The notes beneath the pieces were generated by a model, which was given only the letters and a program-made list of their open reading frames with translations, was not told the DNA's origin and ran no database searches. The position numbers were made by a program, and so were the translations under genes. A stretch of 64,000 nt of DNA from Phycomyces blakesleeanus NRRL 1555(-) (lineage: Eukaryota; Mucoromycota; Mucoromycetes; Mucorales; Phycomycetaceae): NCBI RefSeq assembly GCF_001638985.1, contig NW_017265137.1, positions 1,982,305-2,046,304 on the forward strand, in the 5' to 3' direction. This document shows positions 45,052-57,628 of the stretch, in pieces (position 1 is the first letter of the stretch; the number at the start of each line of letters is the position of its first letter).

Positions 45052-47026
45052 CAGTTGAACTTTGTTTCTTTAAATGTATATATTGTAATGAGGATGGGTT
45101 TTATGCTTCTTCTTCTTCTTTTTATATTTATTTATTTTGTCTTGCTTGGTTTGTTATTTCTGTTATATATATACTTTATATATGTATTTGGTTGTTGTGG
45201 TGTGCTTATAGTTATATAATGTAATTTTGTATTGATAATAACGTACGGGTAGTAAGAGATATGCGTGCGTGCGTGCGTGCGTGCGTACGTGCGTACGTGC
45301 GTGTGCGTATGTATATATGTGTGTGTGTATACAAGATACACACAAAGAAATAAAGGAAGAAAGAAAGAAAGAAAGGGCACAGATGTACGCAGAACTACAG
45401 GACTACAAACTACAGACTATACGCACTGGCCTTTGCAGCAGTAAGAATGAGATTTGCTTGGAATAGAAAAGAGAGAAAGAGAGAAAGAAAAAAAAACCCC
45501 TACTGTGTACACACACTACATTATACATTATACACAAAATTTTATATATAAAAATATATTAATGTGACCCCGCTCAGCCCTTTATTTTATTATATTTTAT
45601 TTGGTGTGTATATAAATATATATAAATATATTTTTATGTTCTGTAAAATACAATATTAATTGACAGTTTGGAATTGCCAATTTTAGGTTGTTGAGGAACA
45701 AGTAGTTTTGTAGAGGCAAAATGTTTATTTGAGGTATATAGAATATAGTAGCTTGATCAAATAGAAATATTGTTTGTATTTGTATATTTTATATAAATGT
45801 GTATGTGTATATAGCCAAATGGGTAAGAAATTTTATATATAAATATCAATATAGATACTTATACATATTTTTAACTCTATTTTTGGTACTTGAGCGCCAT
45901 CAAATACCAACAAATATTATATATAAATATAAATATACATAAGTTTGGAATAGAATAATACTTGGAAGGAGGAGGGGGGTTTCCAAGACAAGGGAACACA
46001 GATTATTATTATTTACAAACCAAACACATGTTTAAAATAACTTTACGCTTTTTGTCATATTATACAAAATGCACCCAGATATAACCATAATAATTATAAT
46101 TACAATTATTATTATAACAAAAAAAAGGCATGCTCTTTAGCAATACATGGGCCTTGTAAATATCAATTATCAGATCCCTCAACTATGAGCCTTTTTCTTT
46201 TACTTCTTCTTCTTGTTTTTGTTTAGTATCTGCCAAAATAAGAACAAAGGATAACTTATCAGATGAGGCTTGATGTGCACTGATCCAACATGCCATTAAA
46301 ATTGAGATCAATTTATCGATACTTTGAACGGTTGAACACTGAACCAAGAAAGAAAACAAAAGGAAAATGATACAAATATATGTGTACACCAAATAGAATT
46401 TCTTGTATTCTATTCCAAAAAAAAAAACAAAAAATACACACTCCGAACTTCACTTTATAGAAAAGAGAAAAAAAGAAATAAAGGACTTTTTTTTTGCATT
46501 TATTATATATATATACATGCATATGAAAGATATAAGAAGGAGCAATATTTAACCAAAAGAATATCATAATAGTAGCAGTCATAATCTGATCTTTACTGCC
46601 ATGCTCTCACAAGAGTTATGAAGCAAGTCCAGCAGTAAAGTACAAATGAGATTCTATCAATGTCAATACCTAATTTTCATTCTATCTCTTTGTTTTATTA
46701 CTATGGAAACCATATGCACACACAGAGAGAGAGAGAGAGAATTTGCTCTAAAAATGTAAATAACCTTTTTATTTTATTAAGGGATTATTACTAGCTTACT
46801 CTGTAAAACAATATCCACAGAGTCAATATAATACATGGGACATGATAAAGTGAAGATCAGAATTATTAACTTTTTTTTTATTCTTCTTCTTCTTCTGTTT
46901 GGTTTTCTTATATATAAATATATGTACGTATGTGTATGTGTATAGTGTATGTGTATGTGGTGTGTATAGTGTAGTGTAGTGTATGTATGTGTAGTTTAGT
47001 GTATGTATGTGTAGTGTGTAATTACG
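45052..47026. other. Intergenic region, 2 kb
   Basis: Contains a (GTGC)n/(GTAC)n microsatellite at 45262-45302 and many AT runs. On the minus strand near 46183-46340 an open stretch (SIDKLISILMACWISAHQAS, then DKLSFVLILADTKQKQEEEV) preceded by a plausible TTCAG acceptor could be the last exon of a small gene, but I could not build an upstream exon in frame, so no CDS is called. Confidence 0.4.
45262..45302. repeat. GTGC/GTAC tetranucleotide microsatellite
   Basis: Uninterrupted tgcg units followed by alternating tacg/tgcg units; the only GC-rich simple repeat in the window. Confidence 0.9.
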
Positions 47027-48043
47027 TTATGCTTCTCGGTAAGTCATGTTTAATAAATGGATCTCGTTTGAAAGTGTGTGCCATGCAATTGTTGTCCTTC
47101 CAAACAGTTGCTGCTCCAGTTGCAGCATTTCATACATAAACTTTAAATTGGGCTGGATAATGACATTAAGTCGCCGCGCTCGGACATAAAGGTATGCTTG
47201 TACAAGACTGTATCGAAGGTGGTGCATGACATATGCAATTGTAATGGCCGCACTTCGACTCACACCCACTCTGCAATGTATCAAACACCGAGATCCTTGT
47301 TTACGGGCACTCTCTAAATTACACAGAGAAATTCAAATATTTTAATATATATATATATATATATATTAGTAGCCCAATGTCTTCTCTTTATCTATTCTTC
47401 CTTCTTTCTCTATTTTGATTATTATATATAAATGCATAATACATACCCACAAACTCCATTACTTCATCCATTCGTCCACGCACTGAATCAATTCCGTCAT
47501 CATATAGGTTATCAAGAAACAAAAGCTCAAATTGACTCGTGTCCAGATTAGCATTCTCACCCACACTCACTACATGGGTAATGTCTAGTATCTTTAGCAT
47601 CTCCGGGTTAGTGGCATGATTGAGATTTCCAAGATAGAGGAAGGGAAGTATACGTGATGGAAAGGAGCCCTCAAACCGAGGTGAGTAGAACCAAGGAAAT
47701 TTAGCCCTTTCCGAAGACTCTGAAGGAGGTTCGGAGAAAAGATAGGATGGCATAGTTTCATCCAGATCATGATTATTCGCCATGTCTTGTACAAAGGGTG
47801 CTGCTGGCTGACCAATCTTTGGTAAGGGCAGAATCCCACTCATGCCCAGAGGATTGTTGGACACTGTGTTGATGTAAGAGTCGGCATGTAGTGTTCGATT
47901 GTCTCTGGTACTGTCTTGAATCATTGTATCATCATCATCTTCTTCATCATCTTCATGCTCATGTTCATACATATCATCTACATTTTTTTAAAGAAATTTG
48001 TTTAGTAACATAATCAATAAACCACTCTTCTTTCCCAGACCAT

Positions 48044-48077
<34 letters not shown>

Positions 48078-48686
48078 GCATACACCAAAAGGAATAGAAA
48101 GAAAGAAAATAGATACCTTACCATTAGTTGAACCTGATTCCACATCTCCTATACTTCTTTCAGGTGATGGTAATCCTCTGTCGTTCTCGGTACTAGAGGT
48201 ATCTTCACGTTTTCGCTTGTGTTCCCGGGGAGGAATGGTCGTGTTTTCTTGTAGATATTTATCTACCCGTTTCAAGGTAACCACATCGCCAGAATAAACA
48301 AAGAAGCTTCGTTTCTTTTGCAAGAAGACATAGGCCTCTGGAAGTCGCATTTTGTTTTTGTACATGATCCACGACAGGACAATAAGGCTTGTTTCTGTAT
48401 AGCCATCCGAGCAATGGATCAAGATTCGTTTTCCTCTGCTGGCCTGATCATCCATAAATTCAAGCAGAGGTATCAAACGTGCGTAAAAGTTATCAAATAC
48501 GGCTGGGTTCATGGGAACACCTGTCGAGTATACATCGAGATGAATTATCTCGGGTGGTACCTCGCCAACCGGAATCTCATTTAATGTTTCTTTGGCAAGA
48601 GTCAGAGTTGATGGAAGAGGCATGTCGGCAAGATCATGTGATTCGATACAGATCGAGAAACGGTGAGGATTGTCATCTTCAAAGCT

Positions 48687-48727
<41 letters not shown>

Positions 48728-48857
48728 TGTTTTTATTATTGTCGTCAGTATCGTTATCATTATAGTTATCGCCTTCATCTTTTCCATCTTGATCTGATAC
48801 TTGTATTGACGCTGGTGTATCTTGTGTATTTCCAACCTACCCACCCACCCATCCAAA

Positions 48858-48892
<35 letters not shown>

Positions 48893-50121
48893 AAATTTAA
48901 AAAAAAATGAAACCAATAAGTTGGTTGTACTTTACTAAGAATCTATAGTTACAAAAGGTTATTAGATAACCATTGTTTGTTTCTTACCCATATGTTGGGT
49001 GTTACTTCTGTTGCAGTACTCATTTTCAGCATTTCTTCCTTTTCTCTCTCTGCAAAGCTGATACGGTTGATAGGAACACCATTAGAATCACAGGACACAA
49101 GCTCTGGGTAATTTTTCTCAAAGACGTCAAAAGGATCTAAACACAGGCACAGATATAGAAAAAGGCAATAAACGTTAATTTCTTATAATTTGCAAAAAAA
49201 ATAAAAAAAAAAATTCTTGATCTGAAACCATCAATGACTACACTATATATATATTTGCTACAAAGCTTCTTCTTCTTTTTGTTTAATTTCAAAAATAAAA
49301 AATAAAAGATTTGATAATATTGTATTACCTTTGATTACTAGAGTCTTGTACTCAAATGTATTTGCGTTTGCGATTGCTCTACTACCTGCAGTTCTCTTTA
49401 CTTTTTCCAACTGCTTCAAACGTTCTTCTCTCAATTTGATCTGGGCTGCATTTATCCTAGACGCCACTCTCTCTGCATCTGCACCATAGACAACAATATC
49501 GCTTATTGTTGCACAGCGCCCAACTTGAATCTTAAAATTGCGCAGGTTAATAGAGGCATCCGTTTCAAAGGCATGTAAAAATTCAGAGCCATTTGGTGAC
49601 AGAATGTCATTTGGTAGCACAGAATCTACAAGGCGGCGGCGGTTGTTGCTGCTGTTGTTGTTGTTGCTGTAGTAGTAGTAGTTGTTGTTGTCGTAGGTAT
49701 CATTTTTTGGAAAAGTCTGGTCTGCATGGACTATCATAAGACCACGGTATTTAGGAACTATACTGCGGCGTATTCCAAAGAATAGATTCTGTTGATATGA
49801 GCGACCGTCGACACCATGTAACCAAGGAAACAAGACATCGTCCGGGAGTGGGTGGCTGGCGTAGGTTTTTTGGAGAGTGTTGTATTGATCTCCTGAGATA
49901 ATATAAATAGCCGGGTTCGAAGCCAGTGATTGAGTGAGGAAATCTTTTGGGATCTCAAAATACTGTGGTGCATTGCTGGTAATGTTGGTTGCAGAGTCTT
50001 GAGAAGACTGATGGGAATCGTCAGAGGTTGTGGTGCTATGAGACAAGATCATTGGTGAAATGTCAATAGTCTCTGTAAAAGGCAATGACTGAATAACAGG
50101 AGAAACAGAATCGATATCCAT
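47027..50121 (-). CDS. Pps1-like dual-specificity phosphatase with an upstream pseudophosphatase domain (824 aa)
   Basis: A protein phosphatase of the fungal Pps1 type, linked in yeast to S-phase/cell-cycle control. Exons (minus): 50121-49329, 49136-48988, 48836-48122, 47977-47447, 47313-47027; 2475 nt. The C-terminal dual-specificity domain has the active HCRVGVSRSA signature (C743, R749) and a likely general acid in DNLYDDGIDSV. An earlier tyrosine-phosphatase-like domain has HCSDGYTETS (C456), where the catalytic arginine position is E462, so it should be inactive; this CDGYTE arrangement is what I recall of Pps1 homologues. Between them lie acidic D/E-rich linkers, and the N-terminal 260 residues contain an asparagine-rich insertion. 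No signal peptide or membrane segment. Confidence 0.88.
48860..48893. repeat. (AAAT)n microsatellite in a Pps1-like gene intron
   Basis: About eight AAAT units on the plus strand within the intron between exons 2 and 3, next to a CCCA repeat. Confidence 0.85.
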
Positions 50122-51782
50122 ACAAAGGAATTCTCGGCGATGAGATAAGAAGAGAGCAAGTGAGAGAGGTAGTAGTAGTAAAAGAAAGAAGAAGAAGAAG
50201 TAGAAGTAGAAGTAGAAGAAGAAGAGGAGGAGGAGGGGTTTTTTTTTGTACCTGGCAGTTTGAAAAGAGTTGTGCTGGTGTTTTATTTATTTATTCTCCC
50301 GACTCTAACTAGAGCCGATAGGCTACGGAGACACCAAATTTAGCCAGAGAAACAGTGTGTGTATAGTGGATGTAATTTATATATTTATATCAAATTATTA
50401 AATTAACAAGTTTGTATTGTTTTAGATATGAGGTCAGAATAGTCTAAGCCAATGCAGTTGCCAGAAGTAATGAAAACCCAACCTTAAGTTTAAAGAGAAA
50501 CTAAAAAATAAGATAAAACAATTGTTAATAGATCTAAAAGATAAAGGATACAAGCATAATGTTAGTTTTCAAACGAGGTCTATTTTTCTTAGCTATGTTT
50601 TAACCGGTAAATATCTCGCTACATATATACTTTGGATGGTTCTCTCTTTCAGATAAGCTATATAATATGATCTTCCCTTTGTCCGACATGAAATCTTAAT
50701 ATGCTTTCTTTCCTATATTTTTTTTTCAGGTATACTGTGAGAAAATACAATGTATACTCAAGAGTGCTTCTCACCCTTGTTTTAAATACACTGCTTCTCC
50801 ATCTCTCTATATATGCCAAGCTATAAAGAAAGACATTGACTATATACCCAAGGTAGTAAGATATTTAACAGAATATTATATCATATACTTCTTGTTGATC
50901 ATAAAAGCACAACCTTTTCTGTCTTGATTTCTCATCTTTGATATCCACATGCTTTTCTCTCTCTCTCTCTCTCTCTCTCTTCATTTCGTTTTAGATAATA
51001 AGATTCCAAAACGCCTCGCATAACAAAAAAGTGTGTTAGATATACATACATACATACATACATACATAAAGGTTTATATAATACAAAAAACAAAACTTGG
51101 AACCAATAGTAGACCAATATATTCGCAGTCATTGATAAGGATTTTAGTTTGCTACCTCCAAAGTGTTCAAATACTTTGTGTTCACTCAATTCAGCACCAA
51201 TTGTTTTTTTTATACCTAAAGTTTGAGGAGATGATCGAACGGTACCGAAACTTCATATTTTTTTTTTGCTTACAAATATTGCGCATTAATCTAGTTCATC
51301 ATGGCATGCTAGATTCACAACGAATTTCTACACCCAATCATGTTAATTATTGTTCATCATTAAGAATTGTAGATGTGGGAATCACAATATGCTTTTCAAC
51401 TTTGTAAATGTATGAATCTGTTTTTAAATTTCTTTTCTCTCTCCATACTTTTTTATATATATATATATCCATGTATTTATGAAATGACAGGTCTCTTTCC
51501 TCCCTCCTTATGTAGGTAACTTTCCCCACATTTGACTATATACGGATATATATATATATATATATATTATTTTTTGTATTGTTTTGTTTATTTGTTTATA
51601 TGGGTTGTGTGTGTGTGTTTTACATTACATTTTGGTACAGAAAAAAAAAAGATAGGGAATGAAATCGTAGGTGCAAACGAATGTGGTAAAGGATCATCGA
51701 ATTACTTTGATGACTAACAATAAATAAATAAATAAATAAATAAGAGGAAAAAGAATAGAATAAAATAGGGTTAGAATAGGGT

Positions 51783-51832
51783 CGAATTGAATTGAATTGA
51801 ATTGAATTGAATTGAATTGAATTGAATTGAAT
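51783..51832. repeat. Pentanucleotide repeat (GAATT)n
   Basis: About ten uninterrupted gaatt units in the intergenic region. Confidence 0.92.
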
Positions 51833-51969
51833 AAAATGGTGTATCGCAAAGAGTGTGGGATATGTAATTAAGGGAAATGAAACTGAACGAAAAGAAAAGG
51901 TAGTGGTTGTAATCTCCGGTAGTTTGGTTTGATTTGGGTTGAATTGGATCGGATCGAATTGGTTTTGTG

Positions 51970-52110
51970 GTAATAGTAATAGTAATAGTAATAATAATGA
52001 TAATGGTAATGGTAATGGTAATGGTAATGATAATGATAATGGTAATAGTGGTAGTTGTAGTGGTAGTAATGACAGTGGCAGTGGCAGTGGCAGTGGTAAT
52101 AATAATATGT
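51970..52110. repeat. Degenerate trinucleotide/hexanucleotide repeat (TAATRG)n
   Basis: A run of taatag, taatgg and gtggca units, about 140 bases, with no open frame of interest. Confidence 0.8.
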
Positions 52111-52270
52111 AGTGTGGGATTGAGAGAAATAGAGAAAGGTTGAGAAATATGAAGAGGATTGCTCTTATTTCTTTTGGCTGGCAGATAAATTGTACTTGAT
52201 TATATATATATATATATATATCTTTTGAAGATATTGTCGTTAATGTCGTTTTTGTTTGTTGCTTTTGGTT

Positions 52271-53546
52271 TTAAGGCTTGTCAATAAACTTGAGTTCAAA
52301 TACAACTTCGCAACGAGCCATACGATCATCCATAACACAATGGATCTTGTCTGTTGAGTTTGGTCTGAGACATCTGATGTTGTTGCCTGGTATGACCTGA
52401 TGAAGGTCGCCCTTTTGAAAATAATAATAAAAAAAAGGTAGATGATAATAAGGATGGTATGGAAATTGATCAGTAAATTCCATTTGTGGACATGACTATT
52501 TTAATTTCTCTTGTATTGTATTGTATTGTATTGTATTGTATGAGAAACTTACTGTATCTATGTGGCGCACTTCAATAAATGTCGAATTGAACGCTACAAC
52601 ATATGGGAATCTGAATACACACGCGGTCGGGCTTCCTTCCCAGTGAATAGCCCAATCGTCTCTTAGTCTCTTGCCTTTCTTGTCAATAAAGAAGGCAAAT
52701 TCTATAGATAAAAATAAAATAACAAAAATTGATCAATATATATATATATTTAAAAGAAGTAGATATTTACCATTGTAGCATAGCAATATGCTACCGTTAT
52801 GATGTCTGAACATCGAAATAGGCTTCATGCTTTCTCTTTCAAAGATTATCTGGTTGCGTTCATCAGCAGGATCCAAAACACCTGTAAACCCAAGAGGTAA
52901 GCTTTTCAAATACCATTACACACATACATCAAATGTGTTTGGTTATAAAAAAAAGATCAATATCAAGATAACTTACTCTGAACTTCTGCCGAGTTTGGAT
53001 CGACCATTTGAAATCCTTTCGGACAACCAACGCAAATGATATTCTTAAAGTATTGGATCGAAAACGCCTCACCAAATACATAAAGCTCTTTGTTTGATCT
53101 CAGAACCTCATTCGAACCTCGGATCAGACGGCTGATGTTGTGCTTGTTTTTCTTCTTGGCATCCATATTCTCATAGGGTTCCAAGATAGATATGGTGGAT
53201 GTGATGGCATTTATGCGTACAAAGCTCACCAGCATCTTCTGGATATGCTTCTCGGGGTCCGACTTGTCCAGAATCGGTCCGACACTAAAGAAGGCCACAT
53301 GCTTGCTTATCTTTCGGCCACGCTTGATACCAGATTCATGGCCCAAAAGGGTCTCGAGAGAGTATGTATAGAGGTTCTTTTCACTAAGCACCAGAATCAA
53401 CTTGGAGCTTTCGAGGATGTCAATCTGGGAAACCTTGGCCATGTCCAGGATTCTTATAAAGTCGCTTTCTTTGCCCTCTTTTTTAAGGTACACGCCTTGG
53501 TCACTGCCAAAGAGAATAGATTTTCCATTATCTAATATGTACATTT

Positions 53547-53579
<33 letters not shown>

Positions 53580-56492
53580 CTTAATATCTCGTAATTTTAT
53601 AAAGATTCAAGGCATAAACACAAACACACACACACACACACACACATATATACATACATACGTGTATGTATGTATGTATATGTGTGTGTGTGTTTGTGTT
53701 TGTGTTTGTGTGTGTGTACTTTCTTACCGAATGTGGCTGCACAGTGAACTCTGTTGAAAGGGTTGAAGAAATTGTCGACAACAGGTACAATGTCAAATAC
53801 TTTTTGTTTTTCCATCATTGCCTGTTGCTGGCTCTCGATCTTCTCTACCCACTGGCGGCGAGAACTGAATGTGGTGGCATGGAGTGCGATAGGTCCAGCT
53901 CCCTGCTTTCCTAAATGCTGGAAGGAAATAGGATATCCTCCCTTGTTGCTCGACAGAGGAGGGATTTCCAATCCATTTGCTGCAGAAGTAAAAGAACCCG
54001 TACTTGGTCTGCCATAAGGGAGTATAGTACTAGATCTCTTTGTCTGATCTGGCAAACAAATGGAAAGTACTGCTAATGGAATAGGCTAGAAAGAAAAATA
54101 TTTCCGTATACATATAGTTAAGGTACTGGTTATTTTATTCTTCTTCTTCCCTCTCTTACCTTGCCATACAACTTGTATCTCTCAGCACCTTGTACAAACT
54201 TTTGCTTAGTAATTAAAAGACAATGATCAAGCAAAAACACATGCATGTCAGAGGATTCGGATCCAGATCCCTTTTTCTTCAAAGTTCCCTTCATAATAAT
54301 TTCGCGATGTTCGGCCAAGAGATCCAAGTCCTATATGTTTAGGTAAACCAAAGAAGAACACATACACATATTAGATTTATTATTCCCAATACTTACTTAA
54401 TGACAATCTTGATTTTTTTTTAAAAAAGAAAACTTACCATTCCAGACATCTGCTTGTTCAAAAGACGCTCGTTCAACATTTGAAGATTGAACCGATTCTC
54501 AGTTCTTCCGGTCTCATGGTTAACACTGCTCAAGAACTCAGAAATGATCTTCATAATCTTTGGGATAGCTTCTTGATCAGGGTGTTCTTTGGGGGTGTGC
54601 TTCAAAATCTCGCGAAGAAGAAGATTGTAACGACCAAGACGCGTAGTAGGCTTTGTAAGATATCCGTTCAATTCAAGCTTACGAGACTGAGCAAGTCGTT
54701 CAGTAACCTATTTATTTATATTGTAATATATATAAAGGGGGAGCATTTAATAGTTAGAATAACCAGAGTATTGGTAATTTATCTTTTATAGATAAACAAA
54801 TAGAATATAAATCAAAGCATTTCTGTCTATATATATAGATATATTGTTACCTTTACAAATAGAGCAAACTCGGGGGTATTCAATTTCTCACTCTCAAAAG
54901 CAGACTTGCTGATAATCTGATGCGATCCATATTTAACAAAAGGCTGGAATCTGCCAACGTGCTCAAGTAAGATATCTCCAACTTGATCAATCACAGGATT
55001 CTCGTCTTGTCGTCTTTTGAAAGCCTTTGACAGTCTAGAATTGACTTCATGAACTTCATTAATATTCCAGAATATTTCCCTAATCACGTCGTGTCGTCTG
55101 TCTATGTGAATGATGTCGCTGTCCGTCAAAGGTTGAATCCAGTACTAATAGATACAATTCATTTACAAATATAAATGCATGCATATGTATATATATATAC
55201 GAGTGAGTGGGTGACTAAGTAAGTATGTACACTATTGTGTGGATATATACGTTACCTTTTTAACATAAGCAAGATCATCAACAAAGTCCTTTTCGGTGTA
55301 AAACAGTTCGTAGATGTGCTCCTGGCGTTTCTTCTCTTCTCTTGAAAGTGAATCATATATTTTTTTATCAACAGTGTTGATCCACAGACGTTCTTCTTCC
55401 TATTAGACCAAAGAAGAAGAAAAACAAACATGAACAAATCCAATGTTAGATAACTAAAATACCCAAAAAAAAACATCTCCTTATATATATATTACCTGTT
55501 CTTTCAAAAGAGAGGATCTGCTTGTGGAACGATGATGGTTCTTGCGCCACTCAGAGTTTCTGGCTTGCTCTAAACGTCTTGGGCACAGAACACTGTAACA
55601 GAGCTGTTCGCGAGTACAGGTAGGGGAGTAGCAATCCGTCAAGACTGTAAAGATTCCGTTGGGAGCATTATCTTCGTCATCCTTTGATGTAGACATAAAG
55701 TTTGCTTCTGACCGATCGTCATCGAATGGACTAAAGACTTCTTCGGTCTGAGGGATCAAGGTGCTGAATGGCCGGATATTGACACGCTCCTTGAATTGAT
55801 AAAGCTCGTTTACAGAGTCACGTAGTCGGTGCTCATAGTTGACGTCGTGAAAAAACTTTTGGGCATCCAAGGCACGTCCCAACAATAATGCGAGGTTTCG
55901 GTCTTGAGTTTTTATGATGTAAGCCAATTTATCCTAGAATTTTTGTTGTTTTTTTTAATAGCCAAAAGGAAGAGAGAGAGAAAAAAGAATCAATAAAAGT
56001 AAAATAGTTGATAAAAGTGATTTTTTTTGTTTCTTTGTTTCTTACAACAGCTTCTTTTCCATCAAAGGTATCCTTATATTCAATGCTATCTTTCGTCTTT
56101 GTGTTTAATGCCACCCTGTCCTTAAATGCTTCGGCAACTTTCGAAAGTAAGGCAGGGTAGACCAAGGTACTTCTTCCCTTTACTGCCAGTGTCTCCGAGA
56201 GTTTGAGCTGACTACCAAACGCAGGCGATTGGGCTTTCTCTCCAGTGGGTCGTCTTACTGATCTTCGTGGTGTTACACGGGGCATAACAGGCATATTATA
56301 AACACTCTCTGCCGCTCTTCTGATCGGAGGGTGTATAGAAACCGATGAGTCTCCTCGAAGGTGTCGAAGGTTGGCTTTTTTTTTAAAAATAATAATAATG
56401 ATAATAATCAATATGTAAGTAAGTAAAACAAAACAACCAAAGGGAAAGAAGGAAGGCTGTTCGATCTCTCTTTCTCTCTCTCTCTTTTCTTT

Positions 56493-56528
<36 letters not shown>

Positions 56529-57628
56529 TCTTTATTGGTATGTAGTCTAAGCTAATCTATAGTTAGATAAGAGTTACTTACTTCTGCTTGACATTGCCGA
56601 GAGCTTTGCACGCATGGGAGCAGTTGATTTAGACAGACGAGTCAAAAGACTGCTTCCTGCCATACTGTAGATGCTTGCTTTGTCACTGTCCTTGTGGTGG
56701 CTACTCTCGTTTTCAAAACCGCCATCCTGGACAACGATCTTTGGCTCAAGGCCAGATGAGGATCTAAAGATCGTTCCAGACCGAATGATCTTTCCAGTCT
56801 TATTTCTGTGTCCGATTGGTGGTCCAAGGTTGTTTCCACTAACTGTGGCGGTTGTGGCAGTGGTGGCGGTACTCCTGAAACTCTCGACCGTGCGAACACT
56901 TGAGATTGAGCGCGAGTCGTCGAGTTCGGTAAATTCGGTGTGTAGAGATATGATGGATCCTACGTCGCTGAAACTTTGGAATGAGGGTGGACCTGAGGAC
57001 TTGTGTGGGCCAGAAGGAGCGGCACTTGGTCGATAAATCAGATCATCGTTACTATCGTTTAACGTAGTGTGGTCAGAGTCGTCCAATGATTCTTGAGAGT
57101 ATAATCTTTATACATATATGTATATATTGATGACAATTAATATTAATGAAAGAAAAACATAGAGTTAGAATCATGTTTAATATCAGTATATTTAGCAGTA
57201 GCAGTAGTAGTAAGGATGATAATAATAATTAGTTAATTTTCTTTAAAAAGAAAAAAGAAAGAAAGAAAGAAAGAAAAGAGAGTGTTATCATACGATGAAG
57301 GTTGAGCAGAATAATCCTGAAGGTATTGGTGGGACTGATAATATTGGTTTCTGATGGCTGCAGAGGGAGTGAGTGCGGTGGCTGAGGTTGATGTTGAGGG
57401 TTTCCATGAGCTTGGGACGCTCTCGTTTGAGGATCCCACCGAGCTAAGGCTGTCAGAGGTAGTGGTTCTTTTGTGGAGAGGGTTGTTGAACTGTTCTGGG
57501 TGAGCGTTGCCGGGAAGACGAAATTTACTGTAGACACTCGTGCTCGAGGCTGTGTGGCCGTCCAGCTGGAGTTTCTCAGCTCCGACATAAGACATTGTGG
57601 TGGTGGTTGATGAACTGTCAGGGTGCAT
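52271..57628 (-). CDS. Rho1 guanine nucleotide exchange factor, Rom2-like (DEP-DH-PH-CNH), 1272 aa
   Basis: Activates Rho1-type GTPase for cell-wall synthesis and polarity at the plasma membrane. Thirteen exons (minus): 57628-57294, 57105-56582, 56374-56046, 55933-55496, 55399-55256, 55144-54851, 54707-54438, 54330-54160, 54085-53728, 53531-52977, 52881-52771, 52701-52553, 52411-52271; 3819 nt. A serine-rich disordered N-terminus (about 1-340) precedes a DEP domain (about 350-440, KLAYIIKTQDRNLALLLGRA). The block LWINTVDKKIYDSL, then RQEHIYELFYTEKDFVDDL, opens the DH domain (about 560-760; KPTTRLGRYNLLLREILKHT is conserved region 3). PH follows (about 780-935; DMHVFLLDHCLLITKQKF), then the CNH domain (about 950-1240, ending CEVVFELKFIDKP). 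Domain order and length match fungal Rom1/Rom2. The first ATG may be used at 57628 or in-frame slightly later (MSYVGAEKL). Confidence 0.93.

Larger units (their letters stand above)
50122..52270. other. Intergenic region with several tandem repeats
   Basis: Upstream of the Pps1-like gene (purine repeats at 50180-50235) and downstream of the Rho GEF gene. No coding sequence recognised. Repeats: ATAC (51043-51070), AAAT (51721-51742), a GAATT pentamer (51783-51832), and a long TAATGG/TAATAG stretch (51970-52110). Confidence 0.5.

Noticed and set aside
46183..46392. Possible last exon of a small minus-strand gene
   Set aside because: A plausible acceptor and a protein-like stretch exist, but every upstream join I tried broke the frame or met a stop, so it is not called.
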